Positions 34,033-42,380 of a DNA stretch of 64,000 nt are shown piece by piece (position 1 is the stretch's first letter; the number at the start of each line of letters is the position of its first letter). Both the position numbers and the translations under genes were made by a program. Under the pieces are notes generated by a model that was given only the letters and a program-made list of their open reading frames with translations, ran no database searches and was not told the DNA's origin. The DNA comes from Parafrigoribacterium_A soli (lineage in GTDB: Bacteria > Actinomycetota > Actinomycetes > Actinomycetales > Microbacteriaceae), in contig NZ_JBELNZ010000003.1 in NCBI RefSeq assembly GCF_040227235.1, positions 496,001 to 560,000 on the forward strand, read 5' to 3'.

Positions 34033-34497
34033 TCAGCTCTCCCAGCCGAGCGTTCTGGCCACGCGTTCGAGCGAGCGCAGCGTCGTGGCGTAGTCCTCTT
34101 CACTCAGGTCCGCGAGCGCGCCGGTGCGGTTCTTCGCGACGACCCGGTGGAGCTCGGCGTGCTTGCTCGCGCCCTCACCGGTGAGTTCGTAGTACTCGAA
34201 TGCCACATCCACCCAGCCGCGGTCGATCAAGCCCGCGAGATGCTCTGCCGCGTTCGCGCCGGCGGAGGCATCGAGAAATGGTTCGAGTTCGTGGTTCAGC
34301 CTCGTGAGAGTGCCCGGACCGGGGGACAGAATGTTGAGCAGTTCCCACTGGTGGCGTGTCACTTCGAAGTCGGCGAGAGCCCGCTCGAACTGCTCATCGA
34401 TGAGCCGATCGACCAGCTTGAGCCAGAATCCGATCGGCCTAACCGCCGTCGCGGTGTGCCGCGAACCGCCCCCCGCGCCTGCGTCCGGTGCTGCCAT
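34033..34497 (-). CDS. MarR-like winged-helix protein
   Basis: A 154-residue protein with a MarR-like layout: a dimerisation helix (IGFWLKLVDRLIDEQFERALAD), EVTRHQWELLNILSPGPGTLTRLNHELEPF, a wing-like segment (VDVAFEYYELTGEGASKHAEL) and a C-terminal helix pair (EEDYATTLRSLERVARTLGW). Function and ligand are unknown. TAAACT lies 6 nt upstream of the ATG, consistent with a leaderless mRNA. It stands between idi and the PEP-mutase-like gene with no tight coupling. Confidence 0.75.
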   Translation of the reverse strand: MAAPDAGAGGGSRHTATAVRPIGFWLKLVDRLIDEQFERALADFEVTRHQWELLNILSPGPGTLTRLNHELEPFLDASAGANAAEHLAGLIDRGWVDVAFEYYELTGEGASKHAELHRVVAKNRTGALADLSEEDYATTLRSLERVARTLGWES

Positions 34498-34549
34498 GAG
34501 CAGAGTTTACCCCCGGTTGGGGTACACCGAGAGGCTTTTCCGCGGAGCG

Positions 34550-35356
34550 TCAGTAGGCGAACCCGAGCTCGTCGGGGTACTCGCCAAGAGCGGTGAGCTG
34601 GGCAGCGGCGCGCTGCAGGTGGGCGAGCGTGAGACCGAGGGTTCCCGGGCCGAAGCTCACGCGCGAGACGCCGAGTTCTGCGAGGCGCTTGAGAGGCACG
34701 GATGTCGGGTTCGAGATCACGGACACTTTTCCGTCGATCTCGTCCAGCGCTCGTTTCACCTTGTCTTCCGTGCCGAGTCCGAGCACGAAGACGACGTCGG
34801 CCCCCGCCCCGAGGTAGGAGTTAGCGCGGGTCACCATGTCATCCCATTCGCCACCTCCCGCGAGCACGTCCACCCGCGCGTTGATCACGAGCGGCACTCC
34901 GACGGTTGTCGCGGTGCGGCGAACTGTCGCGATTCGCTCGGTGGCAACATCCACCGGAAACAGGGGCGCCTTGGCCGGCCCCACGCTGTCCTCGATGTTG
35001 AGCCCGGCGGCACCGGCTGCGATGAGCCGCGCGATGCTGTGCTCGAGGGCGGCGACATCCGGGGCGTAGCCCTTTTCGAAGTCCACGGAGACCGGGATCT
35101 CCACGGCCTGGGTGATGAGCGACGCGGCGGCGAGCGCCTGGTCGAGGCTGAGTCCCTCGCCGTCCGGCACCCCGTGCGCGAACGAGACCGCGTGGCTCGC
35201 GGTGGCGAGAGCCTTGACGCCGGGCGCCGCGGCAACGGTGCGAGCCGTCACGGCATCCCAGACGTTTGTCACGATGAGCGGGTCGCCTGGCACGTGCAGC
35301 GAGCGGAGCAGTTCGGCCTTGGCAGCGGTGGTGGAGGTATCAACTGAGGGAGACAT
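34550..35356 (-). CDS. isocitrate lyase/PEP mutase-superfamily protein
   Basis: A 268-residue TIM-barrel protein of the PEP mutase-like group. The metal/ligand motifs VSVDFEKGYAPD (about residues 88-100) and LNIEDSVGP (about 120) are seen, as is FVLGLGTEDKVKRALDEI. The usual lyase signature KKCGH/K-G-C is absent, so it is more likely an oxaloacetate decarboxylase-like or carboxyphosphoenolpyruvate/PEP mutase-like enzyme than isocitrate lyase or methylisocitrate lyase. It is divergent from a thioesterase gene, and its substrate cannot be named. Confidence 0.85.
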   Translation of the reverse strand: MSPSVDTSTTAAKAELLRSLHVPGDPLIVTNVWDAVTARTVAAAPGVKALATASHAVSFAHGVPDGEGLSLDQALAAASLITQAVEIPVSVDFEKGYAPDVAALEHSIARLIAAGAAGLNIEDSVGPAKAPLFPVDVATERIATVRRTATTVGVPLVINARVDVLAGGGEWDDMVTRANSYLGAGADVVFVLGLGTEDKVKRALDEIDGKVSVISNPTSVPLKRLAELGVSRVSFGPGTLGLTLAHLQRAAAQLTALGEYPDELGFAY

Positions 35357-35504
35357 GCTTCAAGCATGCTCCGTGGCCGCCGCTCGCGCGAGCAGGTTTC
35401 GTCGCACTACACACGCACAGCACGCGACGCGCATTGTGCGCGAGGCGTTGTGCACTCTCTACAGGGAGATGGGCGCGCGTACTCGACGCGGGTAGCCTGT
35501 GCCG

Positions 35505-36053
35505 GTGAACATGCTGCTGCGCACCCTGCTGACCGTCCTTCTCGCGGGCCGCAAGCCACCGCTCGACATGCACGACGTCGGCTCCAAGCGCATGCGCGTG
35601 TTGCCGAACGACCTCGACACCCAGAAGCACGTCAACAACGGCGTGTACCTCTCCCTCATGGATCTGGGTCGCATCGAACTGCTCGTGCGCACGGGAGCCT
35701 GGGGGCGGATGCGCGCGGCCGGTATCTATCCGGTCATCGCGAGCGAGACGATCACCTTTCGCAAGTCGCTGCAGCTCTGGCAGCGCTACGTGCTCGAAAC
35801 CCGCATAGTCGGTTACGACGCCAAGGCCGTCTACATCGAGCAGCGCTTCGTGGTCGACGGGGAGATCTACGTGCAGGCCTTCCTGCGCGGCCGGTTCCTG
35901 AAGAAGACCGGCGGTGTCGTCGGGCTCACCGAACTCGCCGAGGTGCTCGGCATCGCGGTGCGCGAACTCGAACTGCCCGGGTGGATCGACCGTTGGGCTC
36001 AGGATGTCGCCCTGCCGTCGACGCGCGCCGAGGCCCCCAGCGTCTGGAACTAG
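35505..36053 (+). CDS. acyl-CoA thioesterase-like hotdog-fold protein
   Basis: A 182-residue 4HBT/THEM6-like thioesterase. DTQKHVNNGVYLSLMDLGRIELL (about residues 35-57) is the family's active-site helix; ETRIVGYDAKAVYIEQRFVVDGE follows. An N-terminal hydrophobic stretch (MLLRTLLTVLLAG) may anchor it to the membrane. GTG 35505 is 6 nt after TAGCCT, suggesting a leaderless start; ATG 35511 is the alternative. Likely hydrolyses acyl-CoA or a related thioester; the substrate is unknown. Confidence 0.85.
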   Translation: MNMLLRTLLTVLLAGRKPPLDMHDVGSKRMRVLPNDLDTQKHVNNGVYLSLMDLGRIELLVRTGAWGRMRAAGIYPVIASETITFRKSLQLWQRYVLETRIVGYDAKAVYIEQRFVVDGEIYVQAFLRGRFLKKTGGVVGLTELAEVLGIAVRELELPGWIDRWAQDVALPSTRAEAPSVWN

Positions 36054-36085
36054 CCGCGGAACCGCGCTGGACCGCGTCGCACCGA

Positions 36086-36571
36086 TCAGCTGGGTTGCGC
36101 GATCATCAGCCACAGGATGACCGCGAGACCGACGCCCCCGATGAGGGCGAGGGCGGTGGGGCGCCAGGAGGTGGCGATGCCTTCTACGACGCCCGCAGTG
36201 CCGAGCGCGGCGGCCTTCTTGCGGGAGCCTTCCGACATCTTCGCGCCGGTGGCGAATCGCAGGCGTGAGAACGCGGGCGAGGCGATGCCGTACATCGCGC
36301 CGATAACCAGCACCAGCAGCACGATGGACACCCACAGCCACCACTTGCCCCACAGCCCACCCATGAACCCCAGCACGACACCCGGGATGATGGTGAGCCA
36401 GAGTCCGGCGTACATGAGGTGCGCGCTCCACGCCGAGACATCGAGCATGGCGGCAATGCGGGCGTGCTCGCTTTCTTTGCGCAGCCGGAACGCGACCGCG
36501 ATCGACGTGCCGTGCCCGACGGCGAAGACGATGACGCCCAGCACGTGCAGGAATATCATCAGCGTGTACAT
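36086..36571 (-). CDS. four-helix membrane protein (DUF2269-like)
   Basis: A 161-residue integral membrane protein with helices at about 3-25, 48-70, 78-98 and 137-157. It begins MYTLMIFLHVLGVIVFAVGHG with a His in the first helix and has HARIAAMLDVSAWSAHLMY, resembling DUF2269-type proteins; function unknown. TAGGCT lies 7 nt before the ATG, again a leaderless pattern. It is convergent with the thioesterase gene and downstream of the transporter gene on the same strand. Confidence 0.65.
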   Translation of the reverse strand: MYTLMIFLHVLGVIVFAVGHGTSIAVAFRLRKESEHARIAAMLDVSAWSAHLMYAGLWLTIIPGVVLGFMGGLWGKWWLWVSIVLLVLVIGAMYGIASPAFSRLRFATGAKMSEGSRKKAAALGTAGVVEGIATSWRPTALALIGGVGLAVILWLMIAQPS

Positions 36572-36658
36572 GCGCGTCAGCCTATTCCTGGGCTACCGAC
36601 ATCAGAAGATCTCCGGCGGGCGTCAGCGCAGCGCCCGATGCTTTCCCTGGGTCTGGAG

Positions 36659-38083
36659 TTAGTTGCCGGCGTTGGCCGTCGGCCGCACGAACAGCATCAT
36701 GATGAGGCCGGCGAGCAGCACGGCAACGATGCCCAGGATGCCCCAGGCCGTCGCACCGAAGGCGACGATGAGGATCGTCCAGAGCGCCGGCGACAGGAAC
36801 GATGCCGCGCGGCCGGTGGTGGCGTAGAGACCGAAGATCTCGCCCTCCCGACCCGCCGGCGTGACTCTGGCGAGGAAGGAGCGGCTGGCCGCCTGGGCCG
36901 GACCGACGAAGAGGCACAGCAACAGGCCTCCCACCCAGAAGGTCGCGTCGCCGAGGTCGCGAAGCACGAACACCGCGAACCCGGTGATAACGAGGCCGAT
37001 GAGCGAGGTCACGATCACGGACTTCGGACCGAAGCGATCGTCGAAGCGCCCAGAGAAGATGGTGGAGACGCCTGCGACGAGGTTCGCGGCGATGCCGAAG
37101 ATGACGACCTGCAGGAACCCGAAGCCGAACACGGTGGACGCGATGACCGCGCCGTAGGCGAAGACCCCGGCGAGGCCGTCGCGGAACACGGCGCTCGCGA
37201 GCAGGAACCAGAAGGTGGTGCGGGTGGTCTTCCACAGACGCACGACGTGGCGCCCGAGCAGCACGTAGCTCTGGAAGAAGTTGACCCGCTCGCCCTGCTC
37301 GGTGGCGGGCAGCTCAGGCACATTCCGGAAGATGGGGATCGAGAAGAGGATGGTCCAGACCGCGCAGCCGAGCGCGACCATGCGGAAGGGCAGGCCGTTC
37401 TCCTGGGACAGGCCGAACCAATCCGAGACGTAGGCGATGACGACGATGACGAGCGCGAGGATGCCGCCCAGGTAGCCGAGGCCCCAGCCGAGCCCGCTGA
37501 TCTTGCCCACCGTCTTGGGAGTAGAGACCTGCACGAGCATGGCGTTGTAGTGCACGCCCGCGATCTCGCTGAAGACGCTGCCGACGGCGACGAGACCGAC
37601 ACCGAGCGCGAAGTAGGCGGGAGCGCCCTGCACGAAGAAGAGGGCGGCCATCGAAAGTACGACGAGTCCGGTGCTGATCGCGAGCGAGCGCTTGCGCCTG
37701 CCGGTGCCGTCGGAACGCTGCCCGAGGATCGGGGCGACGAGCGCCACGAGGATGCCGGCGATCGTGTTGGCGAGACCGAGTCCGCTGGTGAGGTCGGCGA
37801 TCGCGTGAATGTAGGCCGGGTCATGCTTGCCGAGCGCCGCTATCGACGGGTCGATGAAGACATCCGTGGTCAGGTACAGGGCGGTGAAGATGAAGGTGAG
37901 GATGACCGTGTTGAACGGCTGGTTAGCCCAGTCCCAGAGAGCCCACGAGACGACCTGTTTGCGCGGGATCACGCGCCCCTCCTGCAGCTCGAGGCCCATG
38001 GTGGCGATTGCGCCCGAGTTCGTTGTGGGCGGGACGCGCTTGCCGGTCGCGGTGACGTCGTTGTCAGGTGCCTCGTTGCTCAT
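36659..38083 (-). CDS. MFS transporter of the UMF1/Atg22-like type
   Basis: A 474-residue transporter with 12 predicted membrane helices. The opening PRKQVVSWALWDWANQPFNTVILTFIFTALYL and the cytoplasmic loop APILGQRSDGTGRRKR are typical of UMF1-family proteins related to yeast Atg22 (vacuolar amino-acid efflux). The bacterial substrate is unknown. ATG 38083 is 6 nt downstream of TAGCCT on the minus strand, supporting this start over the GTG two codons earlier. Confidence 0.88.
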   Translation of the reverse strand: MSNEAPDNDVTATGKRVPPTTNSGAIATMGLELQEGRVIPRKQVVSWALWDWANQPFNTVILTFIFTALYLTTDVFIDPSIAALGKHDPAYIHAIADLTSGLGLANTIAGILVALVAPILGQRSDGTGRRKRSLAISTGLVVLSMAALFFVQGAPAYFALGVGLVAVGSVFSEIAGVHYNAMLVQVSTPKTVGKISGLGWGLGYLGGILALVIVVIAYVSDWFGLSQENGLPFRMVALGCAVWTILFSIPIFRNVPELPATEQGERVNFFQSYVLLGRHVVRLWKTTRTTFWFLLASAVFRDGLAGVFAYGAVIASTVFGFGFLQVVIFGIAANLVAGVSTIFSGRFDDRFGPKSVIVTSLIGLVITGFAVFVLRDLGDATFWVGGLLLCLFVGPAQAASRSFLARVTPAGREGEIFGLYATTGRAASFLSPALWTILIVAFGATAWGILGIVAVLLAGLIMMLFVRPTANAGN

Positions 38084-38147
38084 GCACACAGGCTAGTGGT
38101 GAGGGGTAAACAATCGATGGCTTTAGGCGGTGATGCAACAGTGGCCG

Positions 38148-38158
38148 TTTAGGCAGCG
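38148..38158 (+). repeat. left copy of 11-bp direct repeat flanking the island
   Basis: TTTAGGCAGCG is found here, at the 3' end of the HNH gene, and again at 42480-42490 beyond the last island gene, in the same orientation. Confidence 0.35.
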
Positions 38159-39144
38159 CGAAACCTTGTCTCGTAATGCCACGCCAGGGCGTCCCGGTCG
38201 GGTCGATGCCGATTGTTCTCAGGAACAGCGATGCGGAATCCGTTTGCCTCCCGCTCGTAGAACTCGACACCGTTCCATCCGTTCATTCTGAGTTCGGGAC
38301 TCACGTGTAACCGAAGGTCGGGGTCGATGCCTAGGTATCCGCGGTCGTAGAGCGCGTGCACATCCGAGCGCAGCAGCAAGGCGTTCGACACTGCGTGGGC
38401 TCCGCCCTCGCTTGCATAGTCACGAATGTGGGCGGCCTCGAGACTCGGATAGGTGCGACTGCCGGTAATCGCGCACCGGTAGTCGTAGGCCTCGTCCACG
38501 GCAAGTCGGAATGCTGCTTGTCCGAGCCGCGGTAGAGCGAGAACTGGATCACCGAACTTCGGCCCTTCCCAAGCGAGATCGGTGTCGACCAGATCCTGGT
38601 CCCAGTGGCGATCAACGCGGGCGTTGCTTTGCATAAGTTGAAACGCTTGAAGTACGTAGTCGGCATCGGTCTTGCGGTTGTCGGCGGTGAGGTCGTATCC
38701 CTCGATGGTCACGTTATTGGCTGACCAATTGGGCGGCTGCGGGAGTTCATCTCCTCGGGCGGCGAAGAAGAGGTTGCGGAGTGCGACACAGCCAATGTAC
38801 GGGTCTGGATCGTGCTCGAAACGCCCGGTGCGATACTCCTGGACTCGCGAGAGCAAGTCCCCCTCCGAGCCCACGCCATTGCCGCGTGCCCAGATTTGCC
38901 AAGCTTCGCTGACCCGCAGCTCGAAGTACTCCTGAAAGAAGCCGCCGCCAACGAGCGAGTTGCTCGGCATGTCGACGCCCCGGTGCTTCCCGGGGGCCTT
39001 CGTCTTGAAAAGGAATGGCTGACCCTCGGTCAAGGCTTTGAATCCATGCGGTGACGGCTGCCAAAAGTTCGCCTCGGACAATGTTGGGGTATCCCGCAGG
39101 AAGGCAGCCCACCGACTGTCCGTGACCCCAACCACAACGCGCAT
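38149..39144 (-). CDS. HNH endonuclease-domain protein
   Basis: A 331-residue protein. The C-terminal HNH nuclease (about residues 230-290) reads YRCAITGSRTYPSLEAAHIRD followed by VSNALLLRSDVHALYDRGYL, the arrangement of restriction-like HNH proteins. The N-terminal ~200 residues (VVVGVTDSRWAAFL, GGGFFQEYFELRVSEAWQIW) look like a separate recognition domain of unknown type. ATG 39144 lies 6 nt after TACAAT, so a leaderless start is preferred to the TTG at 39195. It diverges from the sigma-factor operon in a lower-GC island; a defence or element-maintenance role is an inference. Confidence 0.85.
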   Translation of the reverse strand: MRVVVGVTDSRWAAFLRDTPTLSEANFWQPSPHGFKALTEGQPFLFKTKAPGKHRGVDMPSNSLVGGGFFQEYFELRVSEAWQIWARGNGVGSEGDLLSRVQEYRTGRFEHDPDPYIGCVALRNLFFAARGDELPQPPNWSANNVTIEGYDLTADNRKTDADYVLQAFQLMQSNARVDRHWDQDLVDTDLAWEGPKFGDPVLALPRLGQAAFRLAVDEAYDYRCAITGSRTYPSLEAAHIRDYASEGGAHAVSNALLLRSDVHALYDRGYLGIDPDLRLHVSPELRMNGWNGVEFYEREANGFRIAVPENNRHRPDRDALAWHYETRFRAA

Positions 39145-39260
39145 GAGGTGATTGTAGTGACTATTACTCGCGCCCCGATATAGGGTTCGAATCAAGGCAA
39201 TCCCCTCGATTGCTAACTATGACTGTCGCTTCCACGACTACTCCATAAGGAGCGCACGCT

Positions 39261-39308
39261 ATGCAGCCACGCGGGAATTGGCATTGCCGTGAGGTGATCA
39301 AGGCATGA
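39261..39308 (+). CDS. candidate 15-aa leader peptide
   Basis: MQPRGNWHCREVIKA is encoded by an ATG with AAGGAG placed 8 nt before it; its TGA overlaps the sigma factor ATG (ATGA). The downstream genes are linked by the same overlap, so this may be a coupled leader peptide. A 15-codon frame could also be chance. Confidence 0.4.
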   Translation: MQPRGNWHCREVIKA

Positions 39309-39847
39309 CCATGCCCAACTTGGGCGTGCTGTACCTCGAACACGGTGAAAAGATGATCCGCATCGCGGCCGCCGTACTGCGTCGCGAATTCGGGTTGACC
39401 GACGGCGAGCGTGACGTGGTGCAGGAAGTGTTCCGCGAACTACAAGAAAAGCCACCGAAGGAAGAGATCAGAGAATGGGAAGCGTTCCTCGTGCGAGTAA
39501 CGCAGCGCCGTGCCATCGACTGGGGGCGGAAGCAGCACCTCGACAAGCGCGGGCGCTCGTTCGATGACGACGACAATCGCGCGGAGCCCGTCGACCCGCT
39601 GGGTGAACACGCGATCGAGATGGTGGAGGAGGCCGTTGATCTCGCCGCACGCATACCTGACCTTCTCGACGCAATGCCGCTCCTCACCGAAAACGAACGG
39701 TATGTGATACTTCAGCAGGAGTTCGATGGGACCAGCCGTGACAAGTTGGCAACCGAACTCGGAGTCACCCCGCCACGCATAAGTCAGCTGCGAACTTCAG
39801 GATTGAATAAGTTGAGAGCGCACTTAGAAAGTGAGGGGGCGTTATGA
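39305..39847 (+). CDS. ECF-like sigma-70 family factor
   Basis: A 180-residue sigma factor. Region 2 is seen in GERDVVQEVFRELQEKP and EWEAFLVRVTQRRAIDWGRKQ; region 4 in LTENERYVILQQEFDGTSRDKLATELGVTPPRISQLRTSGLNKLRAHL (residues about 128-175), a clear HTH. It should direct RNA polymerase to a small set of promoters, possibly those of the island itself. GAGGTGA is at proper spacing. The next gene overlaps by 4 bp and is the natural candidate for an anti-sigma or partner. Lower GC than neighbouring chromosome genes. Confidence 0.85.
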   Translation: MTMPNLGVLYLEHGEKMIRIAAAVLRREFGLTDGERDVVQEVFRELQEKPPKEEIREWEAFLVRVTQRRAIDWGRKQHLDKRGRSFDDDDNRAEPVDPLGEHAIEMVEEAVDLAARIPDLLDAMPLLTENERYVILQQEFDGTSRDKLATELGVTPPRISQLRTSGLNKLRAHLESEGAL

Positions 39848-40512
39848 ACGACGAGCAGAAGGCCGACGCCCTCGACCTGCTACTTGCCGACCCGCCGCGC
39901 CGCGCTCGTATTCTCGACGAGTTGGGCGCGACCGCGGAGGAGCGAGCGGAGCTCGTTGAACTTGCGGAAATTGCTGACGCGGCATGGTTGAGCACCCGCC
40001 ACACACCACCCATTGCATCCGACCCGATTGCGGCGATGCTAGGCGTCGTACCCACGCCAGGAGTAGCTATCGATCCTGCGAGATTCAAACGGGCGCGCCT
40101 CAAGTCGGACGTCAGCGTCTCGCAACTGCGGGACACGTTGACCAGTCGCGGATGGCATGTCTCAAATGCGGACATCGCAAGTTGGCAAACACGAACTGGA
40201 ATTGAGCTGCTACCCGCGCTCCTTCAAGACCTCGGACACGCGATGAGGGCCTCACTGGACGACTTCACCGAAGTGCGGGCTGGCGAAGCTGCCACCCTGC
40301 ACGCTGAGTTGCGCAATAGCGACTGGTTCGTCGCTCTCGTCGACCAATGGCAGCACCTCCGACACACTCCCCGGTCAATCGCAGAAGCCCAATTGCTGTC
40401 CCGCGCGGCTGCAACAGTCCACCGTGGTGAAAAGCCCAATGTCGAACAGATCCGCGAGCTCCTTGAGCATGTCGCCGCGTCGAACCCTGAAGCCGGAGGT
40501 CGGTCGCAGTGA
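39844..40512 (+). CDS. putative sigma partner or DNA-binding regulator
   Basis: A 222-residue soluble protein with no family I can name. It has an acidic helical N-terminus (LLLADPPRRARILDELGAT, ERAELVELAEIADAAW) like the cytoplasmic part of some anti-sigma factors, and a middle segment FKRARLKSDVSVSQLRDTLT followed by WHVSNADIASWQTRTG that resembles a helix-turn-helix (about residues 80-115). No transmembrane helix or zinc motif is present. It overlaps the sigma gene and the metalloprotease gene by 4 bp each, so it may be the protein controlled by proteolysis, as DdrO is by IrrE or ImmR by ImmA. This is inference. Confidence 0.6.
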   Translation: MNDEQKADALDLLLADPPRRARILDELGATAEERAELVELAEIADAAWLSTRHTPPIASDPIAAMLGVVPTPGVAIDPARFKRARLKSDVSVSQLRDTLTSRGWHVSNADIASWQTRTGIELLPALLQDLGHAMRASLDDFTEVRAGEAATLHAELRNSDWFVALVDQWQHLRHTPRSIAEAQLLSRAAATVHRGEKPNVEQIRELLEHVAASNPEAGGRSQ

Positions 40513-41525
40513 ACATCGCTCAAGCGGTCAAGCGGCTCACCAAACGACTTGCGGCAGCAGAGGTTATGAAGTTTGCTGCGAACCCCGTTGAGGCCGTCGA
40601 ACCAGTGTTCGGGATTCGGGCAGTCTCCTCTTCGGGGCTGGCCGCCCGACGCGGTGCTGGCGGAGCATGCGATGGCGCGTCCTTTCTCGACGACAAACTA
40701 CTGTTCTATGCACCCACCCCCCATAGCAAGCGCGACAACTTCACCATCGCTCATGAAGTGGGCCATCACCTCGTGAGTGAAGACGACGTCGTCTCCAACT
40801 GGATCTACGATCAAGACGACCATGAAGCGATCCTCGAGACAATCTGCGACCAAGTCGCCCAACAGATGCTCTTGCCTCCGACATCGGTCGACGAGTTCCT
40901 CCAAGGCCGTACACCACGCGCCAGCGACGTCATCGACCTACACAATGGATCGTCGGCAAGTCGACCTGTGTGCGCGATAGCCATCGCTCAGCACCTGCCG
41001 CACTTTGGCGCTGTCGTGCTCATCGACCGCGAAACGATGACTGTGACGAGTTCGAGCATCCACGCCGACCCTGAGCGCGGGTGGCCATTCATATATCCGT
41101 GGCCGGGTCAGACGATCCCGCTAGGTCACCAACTGCGCAATGTTCCTGACGGCGGTCACGTCGTCCGACGGGTCAGCTGGCAGGGTCGGTTCGGCAGCAC
41201 GGAAGAATACTTCGTCAACGCCGTGGGTACAGAGCGCGGCCTCGTGGCGGTGTTTTCCGCCCAAGATCTTTGGGGTGCGCCGGGACTCGCGCGACAGCCT
41301 GAGCGGGAATGGGACACCCGCCCCCTGCTCCAGGGCACCTGCTGCGGGAAGGCGTTTCAGCGGCGTGGGTACCCGTGTCCGACCTGCAAGAAGCCATACT
41401 GCCCAGAGTGTGGCAAGTGCCCTCACGAGCGCAACGGTTCAGGCGACGTCTCCTGCGATGTCTGCTCCTTGCTCACTCCGCCGGCACGGATCATCGACGG
41501 TATCTGCGTGGATTGTCGATCCTAA
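40509..41525 (+). CDS. ImmA/IrrE-family metallopeptidase with Cys-rich C-terminus
   Basis: A 338-residue protein. The zinc protease site is FTIAHEVGHHLVS (His82, Glu83, His86), with a downstream acidic ligand in ILETICDQVAQQMLLP (Glu110 or Asp114) as in ImmA/IrrE. Known members cleave a cognate repressor or anti-sigma to trigger phage, ICE or DNA-damage responses. The last ~65 residues hold at least eleven Cys (GTCCGK, CPTC, CPEC, CDVC, CVDC), probably two or three zinc ribbons for nucleic-acid or protein contacts; this extension is unusual for the family. Start is GTG 40509 overlapping the previous stop. Confidence 0.85.
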   Translation: MNIAQAVKRLTKRLAAAEVMKFAANPVEAVEPVFGIRAVSSSGLAARRGAGGACDGASFLDDKLLFYAPTPHSKRDNFTIAHEVGHHLVSEDDVVSNWIYDQDDHEAILETICDQVAQQMLLPPTSVDEFLQGRTPRASDVIDLHNGSSASRPVCAIAIAQHLPHFGAVVLIDRETMTVTSSSIHADPERGWPFIYPWPGQTIPLGHQLRNVPDGGHVVRRVSWQGRFGSTEEYFVNAVGTERGLVAVFSAQDLWGAPGLARQPEREWDTRPLLQGTCCGKAFQRRGYPCPTCKKPYCPECGKCPHERNGSGDVSCDVCSLLTPPARIIDGICVDCRS

Positions 41526-41593
41526 CTAACTCTTGACGCGTCTCGCCCGACTACTGTGTGCGGGACCAAGTCGGCCTGCACCGATCGAGAGGC

Positions 41594-41755
41594 ATGACGA
41601 TGGCAAAGAACACCGGAAACGGTCACCGTAAAGGTGCAGTCCGCTCCCGCACGGAGTTCCGACAAAACGGCACATGGTTCAAGCGCAACACCACAACAGG
41701 GCGGATCATGGACGGCTCGCCCAAGGAACACAAGGGAGTGCGCAATGAGCGCTGA
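41594..41755 (+). CDS. small basic protein, 53 aa
   Basis: A 53-residue, strongly basic protein (GHRKGAVRSRTEFR, GTWFKRNTTTGRIMDGSPKE, HKGVRNER) without membrane segments. The pattern RSxTEFxxxGTWxKRNTTTGRxMD seems familiar from conserved small hypothetical proteins, but I cannot name a function; nucleic-acid binding is possible. ATG 41594 follows GAGAGG; ATG 41600 is an alternative. It starts 68 bp after the protease gene and overlaps the next gene by 11 bp, so it is probably co-expressed with it. Confidence 0.65.
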   Translation: MTMAKNTGNGHRKGAVRSRTEFRQNGTWFKRNTTTGRIMDGSPKEHKGVRNER

Positions 41756-42380
41756 GCCCGGAGAACGTCACATTCCATCCGCGACGCACCTCGCTGAATT
41801 TGTAGGGCTACGGTCGACACGGCGTCTCGCATGCGTGCGCAAGCACCACCGCCAGATCGACGCCGCAGGTGACCAGCGGCAGTTCGCGTACTTCTACGCC
41901 CGGCTGTTCGCCGCGATCCGTCGGCACGTGCGCTCCGGATTCGACAGCGACGAGATTACGCGGGCTCTCGCCGCCGCGACGCCTCAGCAGAGACCATCCT
42001 TCGAGGACGTCGCCGACGGACTCGTACCCGCTCTACAGAGCCTTGGGGCGGTGGACGGCCGAACCGCACACAACCGTCGCTACTACGACAACTACGACGG
42101 TGAACACCTCGTCTCCGTGTACCCGCAGTTCGTGCTCACGTTGAATGACGGCTCCGATATGTACGTCCATGTGCACACGGCGAAGCACCAGCTCACTCCC
42201 GACTCCGCGGCGGTGCTCGCAGAACTCCTGAGCGGCGCCTACCCCGGGGATCGCGTTGCGGTGATCGACGCCCGCCGGGGCGCGGTTGTACTTCCCCGGT
42301 CGGGTGGAATGCGGGCCAGCCAGTCCTCTATTGCGGCGTACCTCGATGCATACCTGATGTTGTGGGAGACTGCGGCTTAA
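41745..42380 (+). CDS. hypothetical island protein, 211 aa
   Basis: A 211-residue soluble protein of unknown family. It has a basic helical N-terminal half (FVGLRSTRRLACVRKHHRQI, YFYARLFAAIRRHVRSGFDS) and a beta-rich C-terminal half (HLVSVYPQFVLTLNDGSDMY, GDRVAVIDARRGAVVLPRSG). The ATG at 41745 lies within the last 11 bp of the preceding small gene after AAGGGAG, so the two are coupled. Nothing in it identifies a catalytic site. It is the last gene before the right-hand 11-bp repeat. Confidence 0.65.
   Translation: MSAEPGERHIPSATHLAEFVGLRSTRRLACVRKHHRQIDAAGDQRQFAYFYARLFAAIRRHVRSGFDSDEITRALAAATPQQRPSFEDVADGLVPALQSLGAVDGRTAHNRRYYDNYDGEHLVSVYPQFVLTLNDGSDMYVHVHTAKHQLTPDSAAVLAELLSGAYPGDRVAVIDARRGAVVLPRSGGMRASQSSIAAYLDAYLMLWETAA

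Noticed and set aside
34550..35356. Assignment of the PEP-mutase-like gene as isocitrate or methylisocitrate lyase
   Set aside because: The lyase KKCGH-type signature is missing and the length (268 aa) is below that of those enzymes.
39181..39196. GGGTTCGAATC, resembling a tRNA T-arm, as a possible attachment site in the island
   Set aside because: Only about 11 bases match, no acceptor stem or second copy accompanies it, and it lies inside the island rather than at its edge.
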